Assembly (NCBI GenBank): GCA_027045875.1
Contig: JALUAG010000077.1
Location: forward strand, 61,228-125,227
Origin: Alphaproteobacteria bacterium
Lineage (GTDB): Bacteria; Pseudomonadota; Alphaproteobacteria; Geminicoccales; Geminicoccaceae
DNA: 64,000 nucleotides
Reading direction: 5' to 3'
Shown: positions 21,232 to 30,182 of the stretch, one piece after another
Numbering within the stretch: the first letter of the stretch is position 1
How the letters are laid out: every line of letters starts with the position of its first letter
Program-made: the position numbers and the translations under genes
The notes under the pieces: model-generated
Told to the model about the DNA's origin: nothing
Seen by the model: the letters and a program-made list of their open reading frames with translations, nothing else
The model's database searches: none

Positions 21232-22758
21232 ATGAACGTCGCCCAGCTCTTCGCGAGGAACGCCCGCCGCGCCGCGGCTTCGCCGGCGCTCGCGCATGGC
21301 GGGGAGATCGTCCGCACCCACGGCGAACTCGCCGCACGGGCCGCCCGCCTCGCGGCCGGCATGAACGAGCGTTTCGGCCTCGCCGCGGGCGAACGGGTGG
21401 CGATCTTCGCCCGCAACGCGCCGGAGTACGTCGAGCTGCTGCTGGCCTGCTGGTGGGGCGGTTTCGCCCCGGTTCCGGTCAACGCCCGCCTCCATCCCTC
21501 CGAACTCGCCTGGATCCTCGAGCACTGCCGGGCATCCCTGCTGTTCGCGAGCGAAGACCTGACCGCGGCTCTCGGTGATCTGCCGTCCTGTCTGCGGGAC
21601 ACGCTGGTGATCGGTTCCCCCGCCTTCGAGGCACTCGCGAACGCCGATCCGCGGGAGATCGAACCGACCGCGGCGGATCATCTCGCCTGGCTGTTCTACA
21701 CCTCGGGGACCACCGGCCGGCCGAAGGGAGCGATGATCACCCATCGCAACCTGCGGGCCATGACCTACGCCTACTTCGTCGACGTGGACGGCATCGCCCC
21801 CGGCGACGCGATCGTCCATGCGGCTCCCCTCTCCCACGGCTCGGGGCTCTACATCCTGCCGCACGCCGCCGCCGGCGCCGTCCAGGTGGTGCCCGAAAGC
21901 GGCGGCTTCGATCCCGCGGAGCTGTTCGCGCTGCTGCCCCGCTGGCCGGGCACCACTCTGTTCGCGGCGCCGACGATGGTGAACAGGCTGGTCGATCACG
22001 CGCGCCGCCACGCCGCGGACAGCGCTGCCCTCAAGACCATCGTCTACGGCGGCGCGCCCATGTACCTCGCCGACCTCGACGCCGCCCACGAGGTCTTCGG
22101 GTTCAAGCTCGCCCAGATCTACGGCCAGGGCGAAAGCCCGATGACCATCACCGCCCTCGACAAGCGGGCCCACGCGGATACCGGTCATCCGCGCTGGCGC
22201 GAGCGGCTGCGGTCCGCGGGCACGCCACAGATCGTCTGCGAGGTGCGGATCGCCGACGAGGAGGGGCGGACGCTTCCCGAGGGCGAGGTCGGCGAGATCC
22301 TGGTCCGCGGCGACAGCGTGGTGCCGGGCTACTGGGAGGATCCCGGGGCCACCGCCCGGACCATGGGTGACGGCTGGCTGCGCACCGGGGATCTCGGCAC
22401 CTTCGACGGCGACGGCTTCCTCTACATCAAGGATCGTTCGAAGGATCTGATCATCTCCGGCGGCGCCAACATCTATCCGCGCGAGGTGGAGGACGCGCTG
22501 CTGACCCATCCCGGCGTCCGTGAGGTGTCGGTGATCGGTATCCCGGACCGCGAGTGGGGCGAGCGGGTGGTGGCCTGCGTGGTGGCGGCGTCCGGGGTCG
22601 GCGAAGAGGAGCTCGACGCCTGGTGCCTCGCCCGCATCGCCCGCTTCAAACGCCCCCGTCGCTATCTGTTCCTCGACGCATTGCCCAAGAACGCCTACGG
22701 CAAGATCCTCAAGCGGGAACTGCGCGCCCGGCTGACGGCCGACCCGGCCCGGAACTGA
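21232..22758 (+). CDS. AMP-dependent acyl-CoA synthetase/ligase
   Basis: A 508-residue ANL-superfamily ligase that activates a carboxylic acid to its CoA thioester through an acyl-AMP. The P-loop is YTSGTTGRPKG (157-167), the adenine motif region reads YGQGESPMTIT, the hinge is LRTGDLGTFDGDGFLYIKDRSKD, and the catalytic Lys is about K491 in NAYGKILKREL. The ATG at 21232 follows GGGAAGGGA. The chain length preferred is unknown. Placement between phaB and the tct operon suggests it could activate an acid imported by that transporter. Confidence 0.9.
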   Translation: MNVAQLFARNARRAAASPALAHGGEIVRTHGELAARAARLAAGMNERFGLAAGERVAIFARNAPEYVELLLACWWGGFAPVPVNARLHPSELAWILEHCRASLLFASEDLTAALGDLPSCLRDTLVIGSPAFEALANADPREIEPTAADHLAWLFYTSGTTGRPKGAMITHRNLRAMTYAYFVDVDGIAPGDAIVHAAPLSHGSGLYILPHAAAGAVQVVPESGGFDPAELFALLPRWPGTTLFAAPTMVNRLVDHARRHAADSAALKTIVYGGAPMYLADLDAAHEVFGFKLAQIYGQGESPMTITALDKRAHADTGHPRWRERLRSAGTPQIVCEVRIADEEGRTLPEGEVGEILVRGDSVVPGYWEDPGATARTMGDGWLRTGDLGTFDGDGFLYIKDRSKDLIISGGANIYPREVEDALLTHPGVREVSVIGIPDREWGERVVACVVAASGVGEEELDAWCLARIARFKRPRRYLFLDALPKNAYGKILKRELRARLTADPARN

Positions 22759-22865
22759 GTGCCTGTAGGGTGGCTTGCCAGCCCCGCCCGCCCCCCCCTA
22801 AGATCGCCCCGAAAACAGGCGGCAGGCAACAAGCCGCCAGGTCCGCAGAGGGGAGGCTCACAGCC

Positions 22866-23852
22866 ATGACCACACGCCGCGCAATGCTGGCAGCCGCCGC
22901 GACGGCGCTCCTGATCGCCGCCGGGGCCGGCGCCGAGGCGGCCTATCCGGAACGTCCCATCACCCTGATCGTGCCCTACGGCGCCGGCGGTGCCACGGAC
23001 ATCGCCGCCCGCAACATGACCGCGGTGACGCCCAAGTACATTCCGGTGCCGATCCTGGTGGTCAACAAGACGGGTGCCGGCGGCGCCACCGGAACCGCCT
23101 TCGTCGCCAACGCCGCGGCTGACGGCTACACGATGATGGTGGCCCGGGTAGGGTCCCACACCGTCAACCCGGCGATGAAGGCGAACCTTCCCTACTCGAT
23201 CGACGACTTCCGCTATGTCGGCGTGTTCGAGATCAATCCCGTGGTCTGCGCCACCTCGCCCAACTCGGGCATCGATTCGATGGAGGCCCTGATTGCGGCC
23301 GTGAAGGCGAGGCCGGGCGAGATCACCTACAGCTCCTCGGGCGTGGGTTCGATGCTGCATCTGGCCGGCGTGCTGGTGCTCGACGCCTTCGGGGTCGAGA
23401 ACGCCACCCAGATGGTCACCCACCTGCCCTTCCGCGGCGGCGGCGAGGCCGCCCGTCAGGTGGTGGCCGGCAACGCTACCTTCATCTGCACCAATTCCTC
23501 GGCGCTCATGGGCCACATCCAGAGCGGCGCCCTCAAGCCGCTGATGGTCACCACCAAGGAGCGGCTCGAAGGGGTGGACGCGCCGACCGCGGCCGAATTG
23601 GGCAAGCCCGAGCTCGAGGTGCTGGTGGGCTGGAGCGGCATCGCCGGCCCCAAGGATCTCGTGGACGAAGCCTACGAGGCCTGGGTCGGCTGGCTCGGCC
23701 AGATCACCAAGGATGCCGAGTTCAAGGAGCGCATGGGTGCGCTGGGCTCGATCGTCGTCAGCATGACCCCGGAGGAGTCGGTGCAGTTCATCCGCCATCA
23801 GTACGAGGTCTTCCGGGCGCTCGTCGACAAGCTCGGCATGCGCGTCGAGTGA
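22866..23852 (+). CDS. tctC: Tripartite tricarboxylate transporter substrate-binding protein (Bug family)
   Basis: A 328-residue periplasmic binding protein with a Sec signal peptide cleaved about residue 25 (GAEA|AYPERPITLIVP). The Bug-family start YPERPITLIVPYGAGGATDI is clear, as is VNKTGAGGATGT. It captures a carboxylate for the TctBA permease encoded just downstream. The ATG at 22866 follows a strong GGGGAGG site. Ligand specificity cannot be read from sequence; the family binds di- and tricarboxylates, aromatic acids and others. Confidence 0.93.
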   Translation: MTTRRAMLAAAATALLIAAGAGAEAAYPERPITLIVPYGAGGATDIAARNMTAVTPKYIPVPILVVNKTGAGGATGTAFVANAAADGYTMMVARVGSHTVNPAMKANLPYSIDDFRYVGVFEINPVVCATSPNSGIDSMEALIAAVKARPGEITYSSSGVGSMLHLAGVLVLDAFGVENATQMVTHLPFRGGGEAARQVVAGNATFICTNSSALMGHIQSGALKPLMVTTKERLEGVDAPTAAELGKPELEVLVGWSGIAGPKDLVDEAYEAWVGWLGQITKDAEFKERMGALGSIVVSMTPEESVQFIRHQYEVFRALVDKLGMRVE

Positions 23853-23874
23853 CCCGGGCCCGCCGGCCGGCGCG

Positions 23875-24363
23875 ATGACGACGAGACGCCGCGACCTGCT
23901 GCTGGGCATCGGGGTCGCGGCGTTCGCCGTTCTGCTGCTGCTGGTGGTGATTCCCCTCGGCGTCCATGTGCCGAAGGCGGTGCGCGCGGCCGTGCTCTCG
24001 CCGGATCTCTGGCCGCGGGTGATCGCGGGCATGCTCCTCCTTTTCGGGACCGTCCTCGCGCTGCAGGCCCGGTTCGGTGCCGGTGACGAGGACGACTGGC
24101 AGGCGCCGGGTTTCGACCCGCTGGCGGCGCTGCGGTTCCTCGCCACCCTCGGCCTGTTTCTCCTCTACTACTGGCTGGTGCGTCGGCTCGGCATGGTGCT
24201 CGCGAGCAGCCTCGCCATCCTGGCCTTCGGACTGTTCGGGCGGACCCGCCATACGCTGCTGCTCTTGGCCACCGCCCTCGTGCTGCCCTTCCTGCTCTGG
24301 GGCTTCTTCTACGAGATCGCCGGCATCCCGCTGCCGTCGGGCGACTGGGTGAGCTGGCCGTGA
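23875..24363 (+). CDS. tctB: Tripartite tricarboxylate transporter small permease TctB
   Basis: A 162-residue membrane protein with four predicted helices. An N-terminal helix (about 9-29) precedes the LSPDLWPRVIAGMLLLFGTVLAL region, characteristic of TctB, and helices near 92-110 and 115-145. It is the accessory membrane subunit of the transporter. Its stop overlaps the tctA start (GTGA), and it begins 22 bp after tctC. Confidence 0.9.
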   Translation: MTTRRRDLLLGIGVAAFAVLLLLVVIPLGVHVPKAVRAAVLSPDLWPRVIAGMLLLFGTVLALQARFGAGDEDDWQAPGFDPLAALRFLATLGLFLLYYWLVRRLGMVLASSLAILAFGLFGRTRHTLLLLATALVLPFLLWGFFYEIAGIPLPSGDWVSWP

Positions 24364-25865
24364 ACGCCTGGGACGCCGCCTACTGGGCCTTCCAGACCAT
24401 CGCCCAGCCGGAGGCCGTCGCCGCGCTCGCGCTCGGCGTGGTGATCGGGGTGATCGTCGGTGCCATCCCCGGCATGAGCGCCACCATGGGCGTCGCGCTC
24501 ACCCTCCCCTTCACCTTCTCGATGGAGCCGCTCGTGGGCATTCTGCTGCTGCTCGGCGTCTACAAGGGCGGCATCTTCGGCGGCTCCATCCCGGCCATCC
24601 TGATCAAGACGCCGGGAACGCCGGCGTCGAGCTGCACCGTGCTCGACGGGCACCCGCTGGCCGAACGGGGCGAGGCCGGCAAGGCCCTCGAGATGGCGCT
24701 CTACGCCTCCTGCATCGCGGATGTGATCTCCAACCTCGCCCTCATCCTGTTCGCCGCCTGGCTCGCCGCCTTCGCCCTGAGCTTCGGCCCGCCGGAGTTC
24801 TTCACCCTCATCCTGTTCTCGCTCACCATCATCGCCGGCGTCTCCGGCGATTCCCTGACCAAGGGGCTGATCTCCGCCGGCTTCGGCCTGCTGGCGGCGA
24901 CCGTCGGTCTCGATCTCGTCTACGGCACGGATCGATTCATCTTCGGCCAGACCGAGCTGATGGCCGGGCTCAATTTCATCCCCGTGCTCATCGGCCTCTT
25001 CGCCCTTCCCGAGATCCTCGCATATCTGCGCCGGCCGACCGAAGGCGTCGGCAAGGTCATGGACCTCGGCCGCCACCACGTCACCTGGCGGGAGTTCCGG
25101 CGCTGCCTGCGGGGCATCGGGCTGGGCAGCGTGATCGGCGTCGTGATGGGCGCCATTCCCGGCATCGGCGGCGCCCCCTCGGCCTTCCTGGCCTACAGCG
25201 AGGCGCGCAGGATCTCCCCCAACCGCGACCGCTTCGGCAAGGGCGAGCTCGAGGGCGTGGCCGCCTCGGAGGCCGGCAACAACGGCGTCGCCGGCGCCAC
25301 CCTCATTCCCCTGCTGGCTCTCGGGGTGCCGGGCGACGTCATCACCGCCGTCATCCTCGGCGCCTTCATGGTCCACGGGCTGCGTCCCGGCCCGATCATG
25401 TTCCAGCAGAACATCATCCTCGTCTACGCCCTGTTCATGGGCATCCTGCTGAGCTCGGTGTTCCTGTTCATCACCGGCAAGATCGCCATCCGCGCCTTCC
25501 GGCGCGTGGCCGACATTCCCCGCTCGATCCTCTATCCGAGCGTGCTCGCCCTCTGCGTGTTCGGCGCCTACGCCATCAACAACACCATGTTCGACGTGCT
25601 GGTGATGTTCGCGACCGGCGTCCTCGGCTATTTCATGATGCGCACCGGCATTCCCGCCGCCCCCTTCCTCATCGCCTTCATCCTGGGACCGATGCTGGAG
25701 GACAATTTCCGCCAGGCGATGCTCATGTCCCAGGGCAGCTTCACCATCTTTCTGCGGAGCGGCATCACCTGGTTCTTCTGGGCGGCCACCGCCCTCAGCA
25801 TCGGCCTCATCGTCCGCCGCGGCCTCGGGCGCCGACGGCGACCGGCCACCGCCGGCGGCGACTGA
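24360..25865 (+). CDS. tctA: Tripartite tricarboxylate transporter large permease TctA
   Basis: A 501-residue integral membrane protein, the channel-forming subunit. Diagnostic sequences are GVVIGVIVGAIPGMSATMGVAL near the N-terminus, the second copy GVVMGAIPGIGGAPSAFLAY in the middle, and EAGNNGVAGATLIPLLALGVPG. The two similar PG motifs reflect the internal repeat of the family. The start is a GTG overlapping the tctB stop. It should import an organic acid in symport with a cation. Confidence 0.95.
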   Translation: MNAWDAAYWAFQTIAQPEAVAALALGVVIGVIVGAIPGMSATMGVALTLPFTFSMEPLVGILLLLGVYKGGIFGGSIPAILIKTPGTPASSCTVLDGHPLAERGEAGKALEMALYASCIADVISNLALILFAAWLAAFALSFGPPEFFTLILFSLTIIAGVSGDSLTKGLISAGFGLLAATVGLDLVYGTDRFIFGQTELMAGLNFIPVLIGLFALPEILAYLRRPTEGVGKVMDLGRHHVTWREFRRCLRGIGLGSVIGVVMGAIPGIGGAPSAFLAYSEARRISPNRDRFGKGELEGVAASEAGNNGVAGATLIPLLALGVPGDVITAVILGAFMVHGLRPGPIMFQQNIILVYALFMGILLSSVFLFITGKIAIRAFRRVADIPRSILYPSVLALCVFGAYAINNTMFDVLVMFATGVLGYFMMRTGIPAAPFLIAFILGPMLEDNFRQAMLMSQGSFTIFLRSGITWFFWAATALSIGLIVRRGLGRRRRPATAGGD

Positions 25866-25893
25866 GCCGGTGCCCGCCGGAGGAGAGACGCCC

Positions 25894-26859
25894 ATGACCT
25901 TCCGGGCCGCCATCGTCCAGCGACCGCCGGTTGCCCTCGACCTCGCCGCCTCGCTCGAACGGGCCGTCGAGTGGCTCGCCGAGGCGGCGGCGGAAGGCGC
26001 CCGGCTGGTGCTCTTTCCCGAGACCTTCCTGCCGGGCTATCCGAGCTGGATCTGGCGCCTGCGGCCCGGCCCCGACCTCCGGCTCGCCAACCGCATCCAC
26101 GCCCGTCTGCGCCGGAACGCGGTCGACCTCGCGGCCGCCGATCTGGATCCCCTGCGCGAGGCCGCCGCCCGTCACCGGACGGTGGTGGTCGTCGGGCTGC
26201 ACGAGATCGATTCCGCCTTCAGCGGCAGCACCCTCTTCAACACCGTCGTGGTGATCGGGCCCGACGGGCGGATCCTCAACCGGCATCGCAAGCTCGTGCC
26301 CACCAACCCCGAGCGGATGGTCTGGGGACGGGGCGACGCCAGCGGACTGCGGGTGGTGGACACGCCGCTCGGGCGGCTCGGCACCCTCATCTGCTGGGAG
26401 AACTACATGCCGCTCGCCCGGTTCGCCCTCTACGCCCAGAACATCGACATCTACCTGGCCCCGACCTGGGACTGCGGCGACACCTGGCTCGCTTCGATGA
26501 CCCACATCGCCCGCGAGGGCGGCTGCTGGGTGCTGGCCACCGGCACCGCCATGCAGGCCGGGGATCTGCCCGCGGACTTCCCGGATCGCGATCGACTCTA
26601 TCCCGATCCCGCGGAATGGCTGTGCACCGGCGATGCGGTGGTGGTCCGCCCCTTCGGTGGCGTCGTCGCCGGTCCACTCACCCGCGAGAAGGGGATCCTC
26701 TACGCCGAAATCGATCCCGAGGCGGCGCGGCGCGCCCGCCGCACGCTCGACGTGGCCGGCCACTACGGCCGGCCCGACCTCTTCCGGCTGGAGGTCGATC
26801 GACGTCCCAGGCCACCCGTCGCCTTCCGCGATTCAGGCGAGCCCGCCGCCGAGGAATAG
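25894..26859 (+). CDS. Nitrilase family carbon-nitrogen hydrolase
   Basis: A 321-residue nitrilase with the full catalytic triad: E43 in FPETFLPGYPSW, K133 in HRKLVPT and C167 in LICWENYMPLAR. The CWEN context and length fit true nitrilases, which convert nitriles to carboxylic acid and ammonia, rather than amidases. The ATG at 25894 follows GGAGGAGAG, 28 bp after tctA, so it is probably cotranscribed with the transporter. The product acid or the nitrile substrate may be linked to that uptake system. The last 27 bases overlap the end of livF. Confidence 0.9.
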   Translation: MTFRAAIVQRPPVALDLAASLERAVEWLAEAAAEGARLVLFPETFLPGYPSWIWRLRPGPDLRLANRIHARLRRNAVDLAAADLDPLREAAARHRTVVVVGLHEIDSAFSGSTLFNTVVVIGPDGRILNRHRKLVPTNPERMVWGRGDASGLRVVDTPLGRLGTLICWENYMPLARFALYAQNIDIYLAPTWDCGDTWLASMTHIAREGGCWVLATGTAMQAGDLPADFPDRDRLYPDPAEWLCTGDAVVVRPFGGVVAGPLTREKGILYAEIDPEAARRARRTLDVAGHYGRPDLFRLEVDRRPRPPVAFRDSGEPAAEE

Positions 26860-27558
26860 CCGGCCGATCCGCGGGTCGGCGAGGATCTCTCCGGCCGGCG
26901 CCTGCAGTGCCACCCGTCCCTGATCGAGGACGATGCCCACATCGGAGATGCCGAGGGCGCTCTTCGCGTTCTGCTCGATCATCAGCACCGCCACGCCACG
27001 ATCGCGCAGCGCCGTGAGGATGGCGAAGATCTCGCGGGTCATCTTCGGCGACAGGCCGAGCGAGGGCTCGTCCACGAGGAGCAGCCGCGGTTCGAGCAGC
27101 AATGCCCGGGCGATCTCGAGCAGTTTCTGCTCGCCGCCGGAGAGCACCGAGGCCTGCATCCCCGCCCGCTCGCCCAGAACAGGAAAACGGGCGAGGAGGG
27201 CGTCGACCCGGGCATCCAGATCCGACAGCGCGAATGCGGCGGCCCCGAGCTCCAGATTGTGGCGCACCGAAAGCTCGGGAAACAAGTTGCGCCCCTGGGG
27301 CACGAAGACGAGGCCGCGGGCCAGGAGCTCCCGCGGGCTCCGGCCGGTGATCTCCTCGCCGGCGAACCGCACGCGTCCACCGCGGGGCGGCAGGAGGCCG
27401 AAAACGGCCTTCATCAGGGTCGATTTGCCCGCCCCGTTGGGACCGATCACCGTCGTCACGGTGCCGGCGGCCACCTCGAGGCTGGCGCCACGAAGGATGG
27501 TCACCGGGCCGTAGCCCGCAACCAGATCCTCGACAGCGAGCAGCGCCTCAGCCGCCAA
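26833..27558 (-). CDS. livF: Branched-chain amino-acid-type ABC transporter ATPase LivF
   Basis: A 241-residue ABC ATPase. Walker A is GPNGAGKST (about 39-47), the Q-loop is FVPQGRNLFPELSV, the signature is LSGGEQK, Walker B is LLLVDEPSLGLSP and the switch His is replaced by the LivF-type MIEQN. The start is a TTG at 27558, inside the last codons of livG, with GAGG 7 bases upstream; no ATG or GTG is available. It is the last gene of a five-gene operon. Confidence 0.93.
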   Translation of the reverse strand: MAAEALLAVEDLVAGYGPVTILRGASLEVAAGTVTTVIGPNGAGKSTLMKAVFGLLPPRGGRVRFAGEEITGRSPRELLARGLVFVPQGRNLFPELSVRHNLELGAAAFALSDLDARVDALLARFPVLGERAGMQASVLSGGEQKLLEIARALLLEPRLLLVDEPSLGLSPKMTREIFAILTALRDRGVAVLMIEQNAKSALGISDVGIVLDQGRVALQAPAGEILADPRIGRLFLGGGLA

Positions 27559-28291
27559 GGTAGGCCTCGATCACCTCGGGGTCGGCGCGCACGGCCTCCG
27601 GCGCACCTTCGGCGATGATGCGCCCCTCGGCCATCACCAGAACGCGGCTGCAAAGGCCCATGACGAACTCGATGTTGTGCTCGATCAGCACGAAGCTCGC
27701 ACCCCGTTCGCGGTTGAGAAGCCGCAGCCGCTCCCCCAGCTCCGCGAGCATACCGGGGTTGACGCCGCCCGCCGGCTCGTCGAGGAACACGAGCCGCGGC
27801 CCGGCCATGAAGGCCATGGCGATGTCGAGGAGCTTCTGCTGGCCGTAGGAAAGCGAGCCCGCGGGCTCGCGGGCGAGATGCGCGAGGCGGAAGAAGGCCA
27901 GCATCCGCTCCACCTCTTCGGCGAGACCGGCATCGGGAGGGCCGAACAGCCGCCCCGCCATCGATCCCCGGTGTTCCTGCCCCGCGGCCAGCAGATTGGC
28001 GCGCACCTCGAGCCCGGGAAAGATCTGGAGGAGCTGGAAGGTGCGGCCGATGCCGAGGCGGGCGAGCGCACTCGGGCGCATGCCGGTGATGTCGCGACCG
28101 GCGAAGCGCACCCTGCCGGCGGTGGGCCGGAGCTGGCCCAGGATGCAGTTGAAGAGGGTGGACTTGCCGCTGCCGTTGGGGCCGATGATGCCCAGGATCT
28201 CACCCTCGGCGAGCGAAAAGGAGACGGAATCGACGGCGAGAATGCCGCCGAAACGGCGCGAGAGACCCTCCACCTCGAAGAGCGCGCTCAT
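27548..28291 (-). CDS. livG: Branched-chain amino-acid-type ABC transporter ATPase LivG
   Basis: A 247-residue ABC ATPase that pairs with LivF. Walker A is GPNGSGKST, the signature is LSYGQQKLLDIA (SYGQ is the usual LivG variant), Walker B is LVFLDEPAGGVNP and the switch is LIEHN. The ATG at 28291 overlaps the livM stop by 4 bases; the longer open frame upstream lies inside livM and is not homologous. Confidence 0.94.
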   Translation of the reverse strand: MSALFEVEGLSRRFGGILAVDSVSFSLAEGEILGIIGPNGSGKSTLFNCILGQLRPTAGRVRFAGRDITGMRPSALARLGIGRTFQLLQIFPGLEVRANLLAAGQEHRGSMAGRLFGPPDAGLAEEVERMLAFFRLAHLAREPAGSLSYGQQKLLDIAMAFMAGPRLVFLDEPAGGVNPGMLAELGERLRLLNRERGASFVLIEHNIEFVMGLCSRVLVMAEGRIIAEGAPEAVRADPEVIEAYLGG

Positions 28292-29238
28292 CCGGCCACC
28301 GGCCGGCGGCCGAGACGCAGCCGCTCCGCGATGCCCATGAGCCCGCCGGGCAGGAACACCAGCACGAGGATCACGAGCAGGGCGTAGAAGACGAGGTAGA
28401 GCCCCTCCGAGAAGCGCAGCCATTCCGGCAGCAGGACGGCGATCGCCGCCCCCAGCCAGGGCCCGAAGAAGCGCCCCGATCCGCCCACCACCACCATCAG
28501 CAGCAGGTTGAGCGACATGCCGAGGGCGAAGGGATAGGGATCGATGTACTGGACGAGGGGCGCGTAGACGGTGCCGGCCAGCGAGCCCACCGCCGACCCG
28601 ATGGCGAAGGCCAGGAGCGTGTAGCGACGGGTGTCGATGCCCAGGCTCTCGGCCCGCACCGGGTTCTCGCGCAGGGCCTCGAACGCCCGCCCCCAGGGCG
28701 AGCGCAGGAGCAGTCCCAGGGCGAGGGTGACCAACAACAGCATCGCCAGACAGAAGTAGTAGAAGACCAGCGGATCGTCCGTCGCCAGGCCGAAGATCCG
28801 CGGTCGCGGGATGCCGGGGATGCCGTAGACGCCGCCCGTGAGCCAGTCCTCGTTGCGGAACACCAGGAAGAGGAGGGTATTGGCGCCGAGGGTGACGAAG
28901 GCGAGATAGTGGTGCTGGACCCGGAGCGCCGGATAGCCGAGGAGCCAGCCCACGATCAGCCCGAGCCCCACCCCGACCGCCATGCCGAGCGCGAGCGGCC
29001 AGCCGGCGGTGGTGAGCAGCGCCGCCGCATAGGCACCGATGCCGACGAACGCGCCCTGGGCGAGCGACACCTGCCCGGCATAGCCGAGGGTGAGGTTGAG
29101 GCCCATGGCGGCGATGGTCAGCACCGCCCAGAGGCTCATGAGATAGATCCCGTAGCCGCGGAGTGTGAGCGGCAGCAGAAGGAGAAGGATCGTCACCGCC
29201 AGCCCGATCGCCGGACCGGCGAGCCGCCCCGCGCTCAT
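28288..29238 (-). CDS. livM: Branched-chain amino-acid-type ABC permease LivM
   Basis: A 316-residue permease with about nine membrane helices. The family motif GLNLTLGYAGQVSLAQGAFVGIGAYAAAL is near residues 46-75, and the EAA-like cytoplasmic loop reads RAFEALRENPVRAESLGID, followed by the C-terminal VVGGSGRFFGPWLGA. It overlaps livH and livG by 4 bases on either side, showing translational coupling. With LivH it forms the membrane channel. Confidence 0.94.
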   Translation of the reverse strand: MSAGRLAGPAIGLAVTILLLLLPLTLRGYGIYLMSLWAVLTIAAMGLNLTLGYAGQVSLAQGAFVGIGAYAAALLTTAGWPLALGMAVGVGLGLIVGWLLGYPALRVQHHYLAFVTLGANTLLFLVFRNEDWLTGGVYGIPGIPRPRIFGLATDDPLVFYYFCLAMLLLVTLALGLLLRSPWGRAFEALRENPVRAESLGIDTRRYTLLAFAIGSAVGSLAGTVYAPLVQYIDPYPFALGMSLNLLLMVVVGGSGRFFGPWLGAAIAVLLPEWLRFSEGLYLVFYALLVILVLVFLPGGLMGIAERLRLGRRPVAG

Positions 29239-30113
29239 ACCGTACGTTCCTCGGCCCGGCCCCAGAGCCCGTGCGGCCGGAGCAGGATGACGGCGATCAG
29301 CAGCAGCAGCAGAATGCCCGTCCGGTAGTCGGAGGACAGATAGGCGGCGCCGAAATTGTCCACCACGCCGACCAGGAAGCCGCCGGCGATGGCGCCCCGG
29401 ATCTGGTTGAAGCCGCCGACGATGGCGGCGATGAAGGCGATCAGCCCAAGGGTCTCGCCGTTGTCGAACTTGGCCAGATAGACGGGGCTGATGAGGATCG
29501 AGGCCAGGGTCACGAGGGCGGCGTTCAGGAGAAAGGTGTAGAGCACCATGCGCCGGGTCGGGATGCCGAGGACGAGCGCCACTTCGGGGTTCTGGGCGGT
29601 GGCCTGCATCATCCTTCCGAGCCGGGTCCGGGTCAGAAAGAGCTGCATGGCGAGAATGGCGAGGCCGGCCACCAGCAGCACGGCGATATCCTGGAGCGAC
29701 AGCACGGCGCCCGCGAGATGGAGGGTGCCGCCCGCCACCAGGGAGGGGAAGGGCTGGGCTTCGGCGCTGTAGAACTCCTTGACGCTTTCCTTGAGCAGAA
29801 TGCCGACCGCGATGGTCGCGATCACCACCGGCAGCACGCCCTGCGGCAGCAGCGGATCCACGATCGCCCGCTTGAACAGGAGGCCGAGGACGAGCAGCGC
29901 CAGGACCAGCGCCAGCAGGATCGCCAGCCCCAGCGGCAGCCCCAGCCATTCCGTGCCGGCGAGGACGAAGAAGGCCGGCAGCATGACGAACTCGCCCTGG
30001 GCGAAGTTGATGGTGCGGGCCGTCTGCCAGAGGAGGGCGAAGCCGGCGGCGGCGAGGGCGTAGATCGCCCCCGTCGCCAGCCCCGCCAGCAGGAGCTGGA
30101 GGACGTTACCCAT
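29235..30113 (-). CDS. livH: Branched-chain amino-acid-type ABC permease LivH
   Basis: A 292-residue permease beginning MGNVLQLLLAGLATGAIYALAAAGFAL, the classical LivH N-terminus, with TINFAQGEFVML following. The cytoplasmic loop RMMQATAQNPEVALVLGIPTRR is the EAA-like contact with the ATPases. It lies 69 bp after the binding-protein gene and overlaps livM by 4 bases. Confidence 0.94.
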   Translation of the reverse strand: MGNVLQLLLAGLATGAIYALAAAGFALLWQTARTINFAQGEFVMLPAFFVLAGTEWLGLPLGLAILLALVLALLVLGLLFKRAIVDPLLPQGVLPVVIATIAVGILLKESVKEFYSAEAQPFPSLVAGGTLHLAGAVLSLQDIAVLLVAGLAILAMQLFLTRTRLGRMMQATAQNPEVALVLGIPTRRMVLYTFLLNAALVTLASILISPVYLAKFDNGETLGLIAFIAAIVGGFNQIRGAIAGGFLVGVVDNFGAAYLSSDYRTGILLLLLIAVILLRPHGLWGRAEERTV

Positions 30114-30182
30114 GGGTCCGTCCGCGGGCGAACCGCCTTCGGTGGCGCCCCCCGGCCCCGGTCCTCGCCGTCACGGCTCCCT

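Noticed and set aside
22828..22848. GGCGGC/GCCGCC hairpin between the CoA ligase and tctC
   Set aside because: It has a 9-base loop and no T-run; in this GC-rich region it may be chance.
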